NCBI GenBank assembly: GCA_041648175.1
Contig: JBAZPO010000023.1
Location: forward strand, 1 to 48,139
Direction: 5' to 3'
Length of the DNA: 48,139 nt
Origin: Desulfobaccales bacterium
Lineage (GTDB): Bacteria > Desulfobacterota > Desulfobaccia > Desulfobaccales > 0-14-0-80-60-11
A program made the translations under genes and the position numbers. Below, one piece after another: positions 1 through 7,946 of the stretch; position 1 is the stretch's first letter; every line of letters starts with the position of its first letter. The notes below the pieces were generated by a model that was given only the letters and a program-made list of their open reading frames with translations, made no database searches and had not been told where the DNA came from.

Positions 1-38
1 GGACCCCCCACCCCCAATCCCGTAAGTGTGGGAATGGT

Positions 39-62
39 GGCATAGGCGTTCCGCCTGTGCGA
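39..62. repeat. short palindromic dispersed repeat
   Basis: An imperfect palindrome built on AGGCGTTCCGCCT lies in the otherwise empty first 91 bases. The same theme, GCGCAGGCGTCCCCGCCTGC, recurs near 27.74 kb. It is intergenic and no T-run follows, so I regard it as a dispersed repeat rather than a terminator. Confidence 0.5.
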
Positions 63-91
63 AGCATTAATAAGGTGAAGGAGTAACGATA

Positions 92-607
92 TTACTCTCC
101 TGCCGGTGATATTCTTAAATCAGGCATGCAATCACGATAAATAGTTTCACCAGTTTCTGTTTTATAACTATAATCAATCCTTACGTATGGATTTCCTCTA
201 AGATCTTCATTTTGAAATTTACCAATATTCTCCTTGACATCTTCTCCTGGAGGCAAGTAGGGTATGCCATTTATAAAAATTGGTAATTCATTTAATTTAA
301 AAGACTTATATTCCACATTCCCTTTAATTATTTCGTGTCGAATAAAATTGGTTCCGTATGATGTTCTCAAATTAATATATTTTGCAGGAGATAAGCCTTT
401 GTTTGAAATAATCATGTCAATATCTGTCATATTATGCCCCTCCATTCTTTTAATAAATTTGATAAACACGAGGGGATTTTTTGCCGCCTTCATTTCAATC
501 AGCATATCATAAGTTAATTTTACATATCTCCTTGTAACATAGGCCAAAACTACAGTTGCCAAGGCCGTAATAATAGTTGCAAGTAACATTATATTCTCTG
601 TATCCAT
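92..607 (-). CDS. single-pass membrane-anchored hypothetical protein
   Basis: A 171-residue protein of no family I recognise. Residues 7-24 form one hydrophobic segment rich in Ala, Val, Ile and Leu, followed by basic residues (TRRYVK), so it is probably an N-terminal anchor with the rest in the cytoplasm. The soluble part is beta-rich with motifs such as ISNKGLSPAKYI and YVRIDYSYKTETG, resembling small membrane-tethered beta-sandwich proteins. It starts 24 bases after the cysS stop on the same strand, so read-through from cysS is possible, but the ribosome site before its ATG is weak. Base composition is clearly more AT-rich than cysS, which suggests transfer. Coding status is likely from its length and membrane-protein logic; function is unknown. 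Confidence 0.65.
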   Translation of the reverse strand: MDTENIMLLATIITALATVVLAYVTRRYVKLTYDMLIEMKAAKNPLVFIKFIKRMEGHNMTDIDMIISNKGLSPAKYINLRTSYGTNFIRHEIIKGNVEYKSFKLNELPIFINGIPYLPPGEDVKENIGKFQNEDLRGNPYVRIDYSYKTETGETIYRDCMPDLRISPAGE

Positions 608-631
608 AAGGAATCATCTATAAAAGTTCGT

Positions 632-2107
632 TCAGCCTTTCACCTTCCAGATAGTTCCCTGCGGCGTGTCTTCCAGGAGGATATCCAGTTCTATGAGTTG
701 CTTACGGATGGCGTCGGCCTGGGCCCAGTTTTTGTCTTTGCGGGCCTGGGTGCGTTCGGCGATGAGTTGTTCGATCTCTTCCGGAGTGATCTTCAGGTCC
801 GCGGCTTTTTGCCGGAGGGTGGTGAGCATGGTGTGGGGGTCGGCTTGCAGGAGGTTCAGCACCGCGCCCAGGTCCACCAGTTCCTCGTACATTTCGGCGA
901 GGATGGTGAGGTAACCGGGGTCATCGGAAGGGGCCTCCAGGAGGCGGTTGAGCAGGCGCACGGTTTCGAACAGATAGCCCAGGGCCTGGCCGGTGTTGAG
1001 GTCGTCGTCCATGGCCGCGTCGAACCGGGCCCGCAAAGAACCGAAGCGGTGGAATTCTTCCAGGGTCAGGCCCTCGGGATAGGAATCGACGGGATGCTGG
1101 GGTTTCAAGTCGGGGTGCTGCTTGAGGACGTCCTGGATGCGGGCCAGACAGGTATAGAGGCGCAGCAGCGCGGTTTCGGATTCGGCCAGGGCCGCGTCCG
1201 AGAAGTCCAGGGGGCTGCGATAGTGGCAGTTGATGAGGAAAAAACGCACCACCTCGGCAGGAAATTTGGCCAACACCTCTTTCACCGTGAAGAAATTCCC
1301 CAGAGACTTGGACATCTTTTCGGCGTTGATGGTGAGGAGGCCGTGGTGCAGCCAGTAGCGGGCAAAAGGCTTGCCCGTGGCAGCTTCCGACTGGGCCAGT
1401 TCGTTTTCATGATGGGGAAAGACCAGGTCCTGGCCGCCGCCGTGCAGGTCGAAGGTTTCACCCAGGTAGTGCATGCTCATGGCGGAGCATTCGATATGCC
1501 AGCCCGGCCGACCGGGTCCCCAGGGGCTGTCCCAGGCCGGCTCTCCGGGCTTGCTGCCCTTCCACAGCACGAAATCCAGGGGATCTTCCTTGTTGGGGTC
1601 GACCTCGATGCGCGCCCCGGCTTCCATATCCTCTATTTTCTGCCCCGAGAGCTTGCCGTATCCCGGGAAGCGCCGCACCCGGAAGAAGACGTCACCCCCG
1701 CCGGGATAGGCAAAACCCAGATCCACCAAGCGCTGGATGAGGTCGAGGATTTGAGGAATATGCTCCGTGGCCTTGGGTTCGATCTGGGCCGGGGGCACCC
1801 CCAGGGTGGTCATATCATCCAGGAAAGAGGCGATGTGGCGTTCGGCCACCTCTTTCCAGGACTGGCCCTGTTCCTGGGCCCGGCGTATGATCTTGTCGTC
1901 AATGTCGGTGAAATTGCGCACCCAGGTAACTTCGTAACCCCGGCGGCGCAAATAGCGCACCAGGACATCAAAGGCCACACTGGACCGGGCGTGCCCCAAA
2001 TGAACTTCATCATAAACCGTCACCCCGCAGGCATAGAGGCCCACTTTTCCGGGGGTGAGGGACTTGAAGGATTCTTTGCGTCTGCTTAGAGTGTTATATA
2101 GTTGCAT
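632..2107 (-). CDS. cysS: cysteinyl-tRNA synthetase
   Basis: Class I aminoacyl-tRNA synthetase that charges tRNA-Cys in the cytoplasm. The 491-residue reading from ATG 2107 has the expected length. HIGH-type motif HLGHA is at residues 36-40 and KMSKS at 264-268. The four zinc ligands of the family are visible as C27, C207, and H232 and E236 within PHHENE. The open frame extends 31 codons upstream to 2200, but that stretch is a degenerate CAGGTTTCAGGT-type repeat, so MQLYNTLSRR is chosen as the start; it matches the family's usual N-terminus. A small membrane protein follows 24 bases downstream. The DALR-like anticodon-binding region and the C-terminal basic tail (GTIWKVKG) are complete. Confidence 0.97.
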   Translation of the reverse strand: MQLYNTLSRRKESFKSLTPGKVGLYACGVTVYDEVHLGHARSSVAFDVLVRYLRRRGYEVTWVRNFTDIDDKIIRRAQEQGQSWKEVAERHIASFLDDMTTLGVPPAQIEPKATEHIPQILDLIQRLVDLGFAYPGGGDVFFRVRRFPGYGKLSGQKIEDMEAGARIEVDPNKEDPLDFVLWKGSKPGEPAWDSPWGPGRPGWHIECSAMSMHYLGETFDLHGGGQDLVFPHHENELAQSEAATGKPFARYWLHHGLLTINAEKMSKSLGNFFTVKEVLAKFPAEVVRFFLINCHYRSPLDFSDAALAESETALLRLYTCLARIQDVLKQHPDLKPQHPVDSYPEGLTLEEFHRFGSLRARFDAAMDDDLNTGQALGYLFETVRLLNRLLEAPSDDPGYLTILAEMYEELVDLGAVLNLLQADPHTMLTTLRQKAADLKITPEEIEQLIAERTQARKDKNWAQADAIRKQLIELDILLEDTPQGTIWKVKG

Positions 2108-2108
2108 G

Positions 2109-2191
2109 GGAAACAGGTTCCAGGTTTCAGGTTTCAGGAAATCAGGTTTAATATGTTCCTGGCACCTGATACCTGACACCTGAAACCTATC
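2109..2191. repeat. degenerate CAGGTTTC-type short tandem repeat
   Basis: Runs of CAGGTTTCAGG and its complement CCTGAAACC fill the spacer between cysS and the PC4-like gene. They read through in the cysS frame as FQVSGIRCQ. Related tracts occur at 2503-2532, 14358-14400, 14596-14625 and 47404-47458. Confidence 0.7.
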
Positions 2192-2235
2192 ATGGACCAA
2201 TCAGGCTGCGGATTCAGGCGGCCGCCAAGGGGGAA

Positions 2236-2499
2236 ATGATGTCCGAATTTATCAGTCAAGTTACCAAAAACGCCCGGGAAACGGTCTTCCTTTCCCTGTC
2301 CGAGTATAAAGGTCATCGACTCATCGATATTCGGGTGCATGTGCCGGGAGACCAGGAAGGGGATTGGGTTCCCACCCGCAAAGGGGTGTCCCTGGCTGTA
2401 GGACTCTATCCCGCCTTCAAGCAAGCCCTGGCCCAGATGGAAGCAGCCCTGATTCAGCAGGGTCTCCTGGACCCGGAGGACCTGGAGCCTTCCGATTAA
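2236..2499 (+). CDS. PC4/p15-like single-stranded-DNA-binding protein
   Basis: An 87-residue protein whose core fits the transcriptional coactivator p15/PC4 fold (Pfam PC4), also found in bacteria, where it binds single-stranded or melted DNA as a dimer. The fit rests on the order of features: a beta strand ETVFLSLSEYKG, a strand HRLIDIRVHV, an acidic turn with a tryptophan (GDWVPT), then RKGVSLAVGLYPAFKQAL, which matches the family's KG-I-SL motif and C-terminal helix. Lys and Arg sit on the strands as expected for nucleic-acid contact. Two ATGs stand in tandem (2236 and 2239) behind a GGGGGAA ribosome site. It is divergent from cysS. Role in this organism is not known; a nucleoid, replication or transcription role is inference. 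Confidence 0.75.
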   Translation: MMSEFISQVTKNARETVFLSLSEYKGHRLIDIRVHVPGDQEGDWVPTRKGVSLAVGLYPAFKQALAQMEAALIQQGLLDPEDLEPSD

Positions 2500-2502
2500 T
2501 TA

Positions 2503-2982
2503 GCTGTCAGCGGTCAGCTTTCAGCTGTCAGCAAAAAACCAGGTGCCAAATCGGGGGAACCGCCTTGATTTTTCGTTGATAGCCAATAATTAGGACTGAT
2601 TACCTTAACTTATCTTTTATTATCTTTTGGCTGATGGCTAAAAGCTGATTTATTAATATACTGAATCCCGCGGGTCGATGCAATGAAAAGGACAATGGTG
2701 GGGACCGGGAAGCGATAATGGGAGGGCTCCGGTGAACCGCCCTGACTCCGGATTGTCGTCCGGGTAGCGGTAGCGGGGAATTCCGGACATGAGAAGTCGT
2801 TTCAAAAGGAGGGCATGGGGATTTATATAACCCCTTGAAATCCCCCTAAATCCCCCTTTTTCAAAGGGGAACTTTCCATTTTCCTGATTGAGAAGGAACC
2901 CTTAGCCTTGAGAAGGTTTTAAAATAGGTTCTATCTCTTTGCACCTCAGCGCCGCCATTTTCTCATAAGGTCAGCAAACCCC
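2503..2982. other. intergenic stretch, no gene seen
   Basis: About 480 bases without a credible gene. It begins with a tract of TCAGCTTTCAGCTGTCAGC-type short repeats (2503-2532), is AT-rich around 2580-2650, and holds a copy of the AAATCCCCC family at 2831-2871. Confidence 0.6.
2831..2871. repeat. AAATCCCCCTAAATCCCCC dispersed repeat (family R3)
   Basis: Two tandem AAATCCCCCT units followed by TTTTTCAAAGGGG, giving a small imperfect hairpin. Related copies sit at 25361-25441, 26709-26735, 26935-26996, 27563-27603, 30452-30510 and 35001-35031. Confidence 0.8.
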
Positions 2983-4257
2983 TTACCCTTGTGCACTCAG
3001 TAGGTTTACTCCCCGGAGCTGGTCAGCCATCAGGTCAAGCAGTTGCTGGGCTCGAAAAGGCTTGCTCAAGATGGGTGGCAGCGTCTGGGTGGTCCGGGTC
3101 AACGCGGGGTCATGACCGGTGACCAGAATCGCGGGGATGCCGGCCAGGTGCGGGTCGCGCTGCAGGGCCTCATACAGGTCCAGGCCGCTCTGGAGCGCAC
3201 CCAGAGGGCGCATCGGCAAACCCAGATCAAGGGTAATCAGGTCCGGCTCCAACCTTTGGGCTCCCTCCAGACCATCATCGGCTGTGACGGCATAGGCCGT
3301 GCGATAGCCATGTTTCTGAAGGATGCGGGCCAGTTTGTCCAAGACCTTGGGTTCGTCTTCCACCAGGAGAATTAAGGGGCCGGTGGGTGGACCCTGGATA
3401 TCCAATCCGCGCTCGCGGTCTGCTGTCCGGCGCCAATACAAGGGCTGGGGAGTGACCAAGGGGAGCGTAAAATAGACCGAGGCGCCCTGCCCCCGGCAAG
3501 GAGTGCTCAGCCAGATCTGTCCGCCCATACATTCCACCAGGATTTTGCACTCGGCCAACGCTGCGTTGGCCTCACCATTGCGCCGGTCTGCTAAAGGGAT
3601 GGTTGGATCGACTTTGTGGAAAAGATTGCCCTGTTTCTCAGGAGACCAACCCAGGCTTCGCACCTGGAACCGAACGTGGCCCTGGTCGCGCCAAGACCGC
3701 GCCTGGACCCGCACCTCGCCTTGAGTAGTGGACTGGATGGCGTTGGCCACCAAGTTCAGGAGAACCTGGGAAAGGTTTGCCGCGTCGGCCCGGACCAGGA
3801 CCCGAGTCCGAGGGGCCCTAAACGTCAAACGAACTTTCTTCTGGTCCGCCTGTCGCCGGGACGATTTTTCCACCTGCTCGAAGACCGCGGCCACATTGAC
3901 TTCGGTCAACTGGAGATCCAGTTTGCCGGCCTCGATCTCAGCGTGGTCCAGATGTTCGTTGATCAAGTCCAGGAGACCGCGGGCGCTGTCGTAGGCACTG
4001 TGCAAAAACTGACGCGCTTCTTCGGGGCTGTCGCACAGGCCGTCCATTACCAGGCGCAAAAAACTCAGGATGGCGTTGAGAGGCGTACGAAATTCATGAG
4101 AGGTGTTGGCTATAAATTCTTTCTGCCAGCGATGGACCCGGTCCAACTCCAGGTTGGCCAGTTCGAGACTGCGTATGAGAGGGATCAGGTCTAGATCTTC
4201 CGTTTGCGCCGGAGGAGACGAATTCTGGGATTGGCGATTACCGCTCATCAAGGTCAC
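2983..4257 (-). CDS. hybrid histidine kinase/receiver with degenerate ATP-binding domain
   Basis: A 424-residue hybrid signalling protein. The phospho-acceptor H-box SHEFRTPLNAIL is clear (His about residue 54) and is preceded by a short acidic leader with no membrane segment. The N-box is recognisable (LLNLVANAIQ), but the ATP lid looks lost: where a DxGxG box is expected the sequence reads RSLGWSPEKQG, and the GLGL box is replaced by RRNGEANAALAECK. A receiver domain follows (about 293-420) with acidic pocket VEDE, phospho-acceptor in TLDLGLP (about D344) and the conserved lysine in LSKPF (about K399). Start is either GTG 4257 or ATG 4248; neither has a strong ribosome site. It probably acts as a phosphorelay or scaffold protein rather than an active kinase (inference). 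It is divergent from the superoxide dismutase gene. Confidence 0.85.
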   Translation of the reverse strand: MTLMSGNRQSQNSSPPAQTEDLDLIPLIRSLELANLELDRVHRWQKEFIANTSHEFRTPLNAILSFLRLVMDGLCDSPEEARQFLHSAYDSARGLLDLINEHLDHAEIEAGKLDLQLTEVNVAAVFEQVEKSSRRQADQKKVRLTFRAPRTRVLVRADAANLSQVLLNLVANAIQSTTQGEVRVQARSWRDQGHVRFQVRSLGWSPEKQGNLFHKVDPTIPLADRRNGEANAALAECKILVECMGGQIWLSTPCRGQGASVYFTLPLVTPQPLYWRRTADRERGLDIQGPPTGPLILLVEDEPKVLDKLARILQKHGYRTAYAVTADDGLEGAQRLEPDLITLDLGLPMRPLGALQSGLDLYEALQRDPHLAGIPAILVTGHDPALTRTTQTLPPILSKPFRAQQLLDLMADQLRGVNLLSAQG

Positions 4258-4432
4258 ACTGTCGTCGTCACAATTTATTGATTTTACCCATCTGCTAATA
4301 TGTCGGCATTCACCTCAGAAAACTTGAAAAATTTCCCCAGCGAAAATTTTCTGGGTCCCTTGCATCGAGGAATCATGGCACTATCTTTAAAAAAACAAGA
4401 GATCCCGACCCTGGGACCGCAAAGGAGACCAT

Positions 4433-5017
4433 ATGGCGTACGCAGCCAAAGATTTTTCCTTTTTGTTAGGAATGCCGGGATTCAGCGACACCCTCCTCAA
4501 GAATCATTTCACCCTCTACCAGGGGTATGTCAATAACACGAACAAGGTTATGGAAACCCTGGCAGCGATGGCGAAAGAGGGCAAAGAAGGCACTCCCGAA
4601 TTTGGCGAATTGAAACGCCGGCTGGGGTGGGAGTTCAACGGCATGCGGCTGCATGAACTCTACTTTATGAACCTGGGGGGCGACGGCGACCTGTCCAAGG
4701 CTCCCAACCTGGAAAAGTTAAAGAAACAGCAGTTTGGCTCAGTGGAGATGTGCGCCAAGGATTTTAAAGCCACCGCAAGCATGCGGGGCATCGGTTGGGT
4801 CATCATGTACCAGGACATCGAGAACGGCCTCATCTTTAACCAATGGATCAATGAGCATGATGTGGGGCATCCCGCCGGCTGTAGCCCTCTCCTCATCCTG
4901 GACGTCTTCGAACATGCCTACATGACGGACTATGGGCTCAAGAAAGCCGATTATATTGAGGCCTTTTTTAAGAACGTCAAGTGGGAAGTAGTGGAACAAC
5001 GCTTGGAAACCGCGTAG
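4433..5017 (+). CDS. Fe/Mn-family superoxide dismutase
   Basis: A 194-residue cytoplasmic enzyme that converts superoxide to hydrogen peroxide and oxygen. All four metal ligands of the Fe/Mn family are in place: H25 (KNHFTLY), H74 (MRLHELYF), D157 and H161 (LDVFEHAY); W122 is also conserved. The residue before the ligand helix, often a Gln that tunes the metal, lies in a region reading EHDVGHPAGCSPLL, so a His may replace it; metal preference cannot be decided. The divergent sequence resembles clades from anaerobes and archaea. ATG 4433 follows a good ribosome site, AAAGGAGACC. It has no signal peptide. The gene stands alone between the hybrid kinase and the deacetylase-family gene, consistent with oxygen defence in an anaerobe. 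Confidence 0.9.
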   Translation: MAYAAKDFSFLLGMPGFSDTLLKNHFTLYQGYVNNTNKVMETLAAMAKEGKEGTPEFGELKRRLGWEFNGMRLHELYFMNLGGDGDLSKAPNLEKLKKQQFGSVEMCAKDFKATASMRGIGWVIMYQDIENGLIFNQWINEHDVGHPAGCSPLLILDVFEHAYMTDYGLKKADYIEAFFKNVKWEVVEQRLETA

Positions 5018-5150
5018 TTGCCGGTTTAGCGGGGATGGGAAGGCTTATGATGGTGGTCTCCCCCGCAAAACCGCTTTACAAGGCGTGGCCCTGCGGGTTA
5101 CCTTGGGATAGCCCATAGCTAAGGGCACCCCAGGAAACCAGGAGAGAGCT

Positions 5151-6116
5151 ATGCGCCGCACTGGCTATGTTTATGCCCAACGTTATCTGTTGCATGATCC
5201 CGGCTCTTGGCATCCCGAACGTCCCGACCGGCTGAAGGCCATACATACCGCGCTCGAGGAAGACGATCTCCTGGAGTTGGTGGTACGCCTTAGACCCGAC
5301 TATGCCCCCCTGAAGTGGGTGGAGCGGCTCCACGATCCCGATTATATCCGTAGGTTCAAAGCAGCCTGTGAACAGGGCAAGCCTATCTTTGAGGTGCAGG
5401 ATTGCGGCATCAGCCGGGAATCATACCAGATTGCGTTGCTGGCCGTTGGCGGGGTCATGCTGGCGGTGGACGCGGTGATGGGCGGCCAGGTGGACAACGC
5501 CTTTTGTGCGGTGCGGCCGCCGGGGCATCACGCCGAGCACAACCGGGCCATGGGGTTCTGCTTTTTCAATAACGTGGCCATCGGCGCGGTATACGCCTTG
5601 GAAAACTATGGGTTGGAGCGGGTGGCCATCATCGATTGGGACGTGCATCACGGCAACGGCACCCAGCATCTTTTTGAAGAGGACCCCCGGGTGTTTTACG
5701 TGTCGCTGCACGAGGACCCGCAGTACTGCTACCCCGGCACCGGCTACCGCCGGGAAGAGGGGAAAGGCGCCGGCAAAGGTTTCACCCTGAATCTGCCCTT
5801 TCCGCCTAGGAGCGTTGATGAGGATTACCTGGAGGCCTTGAAAAAGGAAGCGCTGCCCCGTTTGCGGGAATTTGCCCCACAAATGGTCTTCATTTCCGCG
5901 GGGTTCGACGCCCACGTCAATGATCCCCTGGCCCATATGAACCTGACTCGACAGGGCTACCGGGACATGACGCAACTGGCGCTGGACCTGGCCCAGGAAA
6001 CCGCCGGGGGCAGGCTCATCACCGTGTTGGAAGGAGGTTATAACCTGGAGGTCCTGGCGGAATGCGTGGAGGACCACATCCGCATGCTGATGGACATCCC
6101 CCTGGATCATTTTTAA
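5151..6116 (+). CDS. histone-deacetylase-family (AcuC-like) deacetylase
   Basis: A 321-residue zinc amidohydrolase of the arginase/deacetylase fold, the group that includes AcuC and acetylpolyamine amidohydrolases. The catalytic dyad is in RPPGHHAEH (H126, H127); zinc ligands are D164 and H166 (IDWDVHHGNG) and D253 (SAGFDAHVND); the transition-state tyrosine is in LEGGYN near the C-terminus. Length is typical for bacterial class II-like members. ATG 5151 follows AGGAGAGCT. No signal peptide. Substrate (acetyl-lysine protein, acetylpolyamine or other amide) cannot be told from sequence. It ends before an intrinsic terminator at 6251-6278 and looks monocistronic. Confidence 0.9.
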   Translation: MRRTGYVYAQRYLLHDPGSWHPERPDRLKAIHTALEEDDLLELVVRLRPDYAPLKWVERLHDPDYIRRFKAACEQGKPIFEVQDCGISRESYQIALLAVGGVMLAVDAVMGGQVDNAFCAVRPPGHHAEHNRAMGFCFFNNVAIGAVYALENYGLERVAIIDWDVHHGNGTQHLFEEDPRVFYVSLHEDPQYCYPGTGYRREEGKGAGKGFTLNLPFPPRSVDEDYLEALKKEALPRLREFAPQMVFISAGFDAHVNDPLAHMNLTRQGYRDMTQLALDLAQETAGGRLITVLEGGYNLEVLAECVEDHIRMLMDIPLDHF

Positions 6117-6250
6117 GGGGCGGCTATAATTAACGAAGGCCCCAAAGGACTCCAGGCCATCAACGTCACCAAGGTTTAACTGCCGATATCGCCGGCATGG
6201 ACCCAGGGACGGCACCATCTCCCTGGCACTGAGACAGATAATAAGGAAGA

Positions 6251-6278
6251 AGGGGCGCCCTGGGCGCTCCTTTTTTTG
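6251..6278 (+). terminator. intrinsic terminator after the deacetylase gene
   Basis: The arms AGGGGCGCCC and GGGCGCTCCT form a GC-rich stem with one G-T pair, followed directly by seven Ts. It lies 135 bases past the stop codon. Confidence 0.85.
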
Positions 6279-6484
6279 TTGGGTGCGGCAAAAAGTGATC
6301 AATATCGTCAGTAACTTACACATAATGTTAATTAAATTAAACATAGAATAAATTAGGGTTAAACATGAACGAATTATAATATGCGCTATATCAGCCAGTT
6401 AACGCTTTGCATAATAAATGCATAACTTATTGATACTCAGAAGGATAAACCGGCAATTGAGCAAATGATCTAAAAGTAAAACAT

Positions 6485-6570
6485 CGTGCCGCAGAGAACG
6501 CCACACCCCTCGTTGAGGCGGGGCGGAAGTCGGGGTTTTGCGGCTTAAGGAAGAGCCGGGTTGCCTGAGA
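6485..6570 (+). promoter_or_regulatory. candidate GEMM-I class cyclic-dinucleotide riboswitch, copy A
   Basis: Elements of the GEMM-I aptamer (c-di-GMP-I and the related cGAMP form) appear in order: ACACC, a short hairpin CCTC/GAGG at 6508-6518, the block GGGGCGGAA at 6520-6528, an internal stem, and the receptor block AGCCGGGTTGCC at 6554-6565. This order and spacing resemble, from memory, riboswitches of Geobacter species. The loop of the first hairpin is three bases, not the common GNRA, and the GCAAAGCC-like block is degenerate. Call made by eye. Confidence 0.5.
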
Positions 6571-6592
6571 GGGGGCAGTCCGGTTTTTTTTA
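6556..6592 (+). terminator. terminator overlapping riboswitch candidate A
   Basis: CCGG at 6556-6559 can pair with CCGG at 6580-6583, with an inner GCC/GGC pairing, followed by eight Ts (6584-6591). The stem reuses the GGGTTGCC receptor block of the upstream aptamer candidate, so ligand-bound aptamer and terminator would compete, which predicts an on-switch. Confidence 0.55.
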
Positions 6593-6679
6593 TTGGTGCT
6601 CCCCGGATAGGGGAGGGGAAGGAGGGATTATAAAGGGCGCGGTTACTCTGAAGATTTTCCCGACAAAGCAAGTTTTGGG

Positions 6680-6748
6680 CAAAAAACAAACCTGAGGCGT
6701 CGGGGACTGAAAGGCACGGGGCTCAAGGGATAGCCAGGTTGTCTGGAG
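6680..6748 (+). promoter_or_regulatory. candidate GEMM-I class cyclic-dinucleotide riboswitch, copy B
   Basis: AAACC at 6688-6692 leads into a hairpin CCTGA/TCGGG (6691-6704, loop GGCG), then GGACTGAAAGGCACGGG, which matches the family's GGACGCAAAGCC block with changes, and finally AGCCAGGTTGTC at 6732-6743. It shares the pattern AAGG-A-AGCC-GGTTG-CTG with copy A about 180 bases upstream. It ends some 50 bases before the ATG of the HAF-repeat gene and no terminator follows. Confidence 0.5.
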
Positions 6749-6797
6749 TTAGTAATTCGGCCTCGTTTTCTGCTGCTACAACTTAGAGGAGCAGGTA

Positions 6798-7859
6798 ATG
6801 AAAGATATTTATAAAGGTCTCATAATGTTGGTTGTCCTCTCTTTGGCACCATGGATGTTTCCACAATCGGTTTTGGCATATGGGCAACATCACGCAATTC
6901 TTTGGCAGAACGGTACGATGACCGATCTAGGTACCCCTGATGGATGTTACAATGCAGAACCATACGGCATCAACAATCAAGGTTGGATCGTGGGACGAGG
7001 GTGGACTGAATTAGACAATTCACGGGCTTTCCTCTATGCAAACGGCGCCATGATTGATTTGGGTACCCTCGGTGGAGCTCAAAGCCAAGCCTATGGCATT
7101 AATAATCTGGGGCAGGTGGTGGGAGGCAGCCTTACGGCCTCAGGTGAATATCATGCTTTCATCTGGCAAAATGGTACCATGACTGACCTTGGAATTAATG
7201 GCTATGGGCGCGCTATCAACGACAAGGGACAAGTTGTTATAAATAGCATGATTTCCGGGGCATGGCATGGTTTTCTCTGGGAAAATGGTTCCTTAACAGA
7301 TCTCGGAATTGCGGGGGCAAATAGCATCAACAATAATGGACAGGTAGTGGGTACAATTAGGATTAATGGTGGACAGGGAGTGGTGGGTGCTGTTCTTTGG
7401 GATAATGGTACAATAATAAATCTTGGTAGTTTAGGAAGTGGCTACTCCAATGCCATAGACATTAATGATAAGGGGCAGGTGGTGGGGGTTTCTACAGATG
7501 CTGCAGGAAGAGCGTTTGGTTTCCTTTGGCAAGATGGTGCAATGGTAAATCTCGGTGGTCCTAATGGGAAATGGAGCCAAGTATACGGAATCAACAACCT
7601 CGGTCAGGTGGTGGGAGTTGGAGAGAATATCCAAGGATCGTGTGAAGCCTACCTATGGGAAGATGGCTCATGGACCGACCTGGGGACTTTCGGCACTTAT
7701 AGCTGGGCTCAGAGTATCAATGATCTTGGACAAGTGATGGGATACTCTGATGGGGACTGGCCTTGGCCCTATTCTGCTGTTCCTTTACCTCCCTCCGTCC
7801 TTCTCCTAGGCTCGGGCCTCCTGAGCATGTTAGGGTGGAAAAGGTTTAGGAAGAACTAA
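6798..7859 (+). CDS. HAF-repeat protein with PEP-CTERM sorting signal
   Basis: A 353-residue secreted protein. An N-terminal signal peptide (about residues 1-28, cleavage after SVLA) is followed by about seven repeats of some 40 residues. Each has a HAF/W-x-NG-x-x-x-DLG part and a INN-GQVVG part, the hallmark of extracellular HAF-repeat proteins, which probably fold as a beta-propeller. The C-terminus is a PEP-CTERM signal: VPLPPS, a hydrophobic run of leucines and glycines, then KRFRKN. Such proteins are cleaved and anchored by exosortase and are usually tied to exopolysaccharide or biofilm matrix; no exosortase is in this window. ATG 6798 follows AGAGGAGCAGG. The long leader carries two candidate cyclic-dinucleotide riboswitches, so control by second messenger is inferred. 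Confidence 0.9.
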   Translation: MKDIYKGLIMLVVLSLAPWMFPQSVLAYGQHHAILWQNGTMTDLGTPDGCYNAEPYGINNQGWIVGRGWTELDNSRAFLYANGAMIDLGTLGGAQSQAYGINNLGQVVGGSLTASGEYHAFIWQNGTMTDLGINGYGRAINDKGQVVINSMISGAWHGFLWENGSLTDLGIAGANSINNNGQVVGTIRINGGQGVVGAVLWDNGTIINLGSLGSGYSNAIDINDKGQVVGVSTDAAGRAFGFLWQDGAMVNLGGPNGKWSQVYGINNLGQVVGVGENIQGSCEAYLWEDGSWTDLGTFGTYSWAQSINDLGQVMGYSDGDWPWPYSAVPLPPSVLLLGSGLLSMLGWKRFRKN

Positions 7860-7946
7860 CTTTTCGATATAATTTCAGGAACCCAAGGGAAGGTCAAGGG
7901 AGGCCTGCTTTCAGTAACTTGTTGCACATCAAGAAGAAATAAGCGT

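Larger units (their letters stand above)
6279..6797. other. long leader region of the HAF-repeat gene
   Basis: Roughly 520 bases without a credible protein gene. The first 200 are AT-rich and probably hold the promoter, although I could not fix one. The remainder holds two structured segments described separately as riboswitch candidates, with a terminator between them. A sigma-54 site near 6711 was tested and rejected. Confidence 0.6.

Noticed and set aside
698..2089. 463-codon plus-strand open frame
   Set aside because: Antisense to cysS, whose catalytic motifs prove the minus strand; GC-rich third positions create such mirror frames.
5421..6344. 307-codon minus-strand open frame
   Set aside because: Antisense to the deacetylase-family gene and running through its terminator.
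6399..6689. 96-codon minus-strand open frame
   Set aside because: Lies across the riboswitch and terminator candidates and has an uneven, repeat-like composition.
6708..6726. possible sigma-54 promoter before the HAF-repeat gene
   Set aside because: GGCACG is present but the GC of the -12 box is missing at the needed distance.
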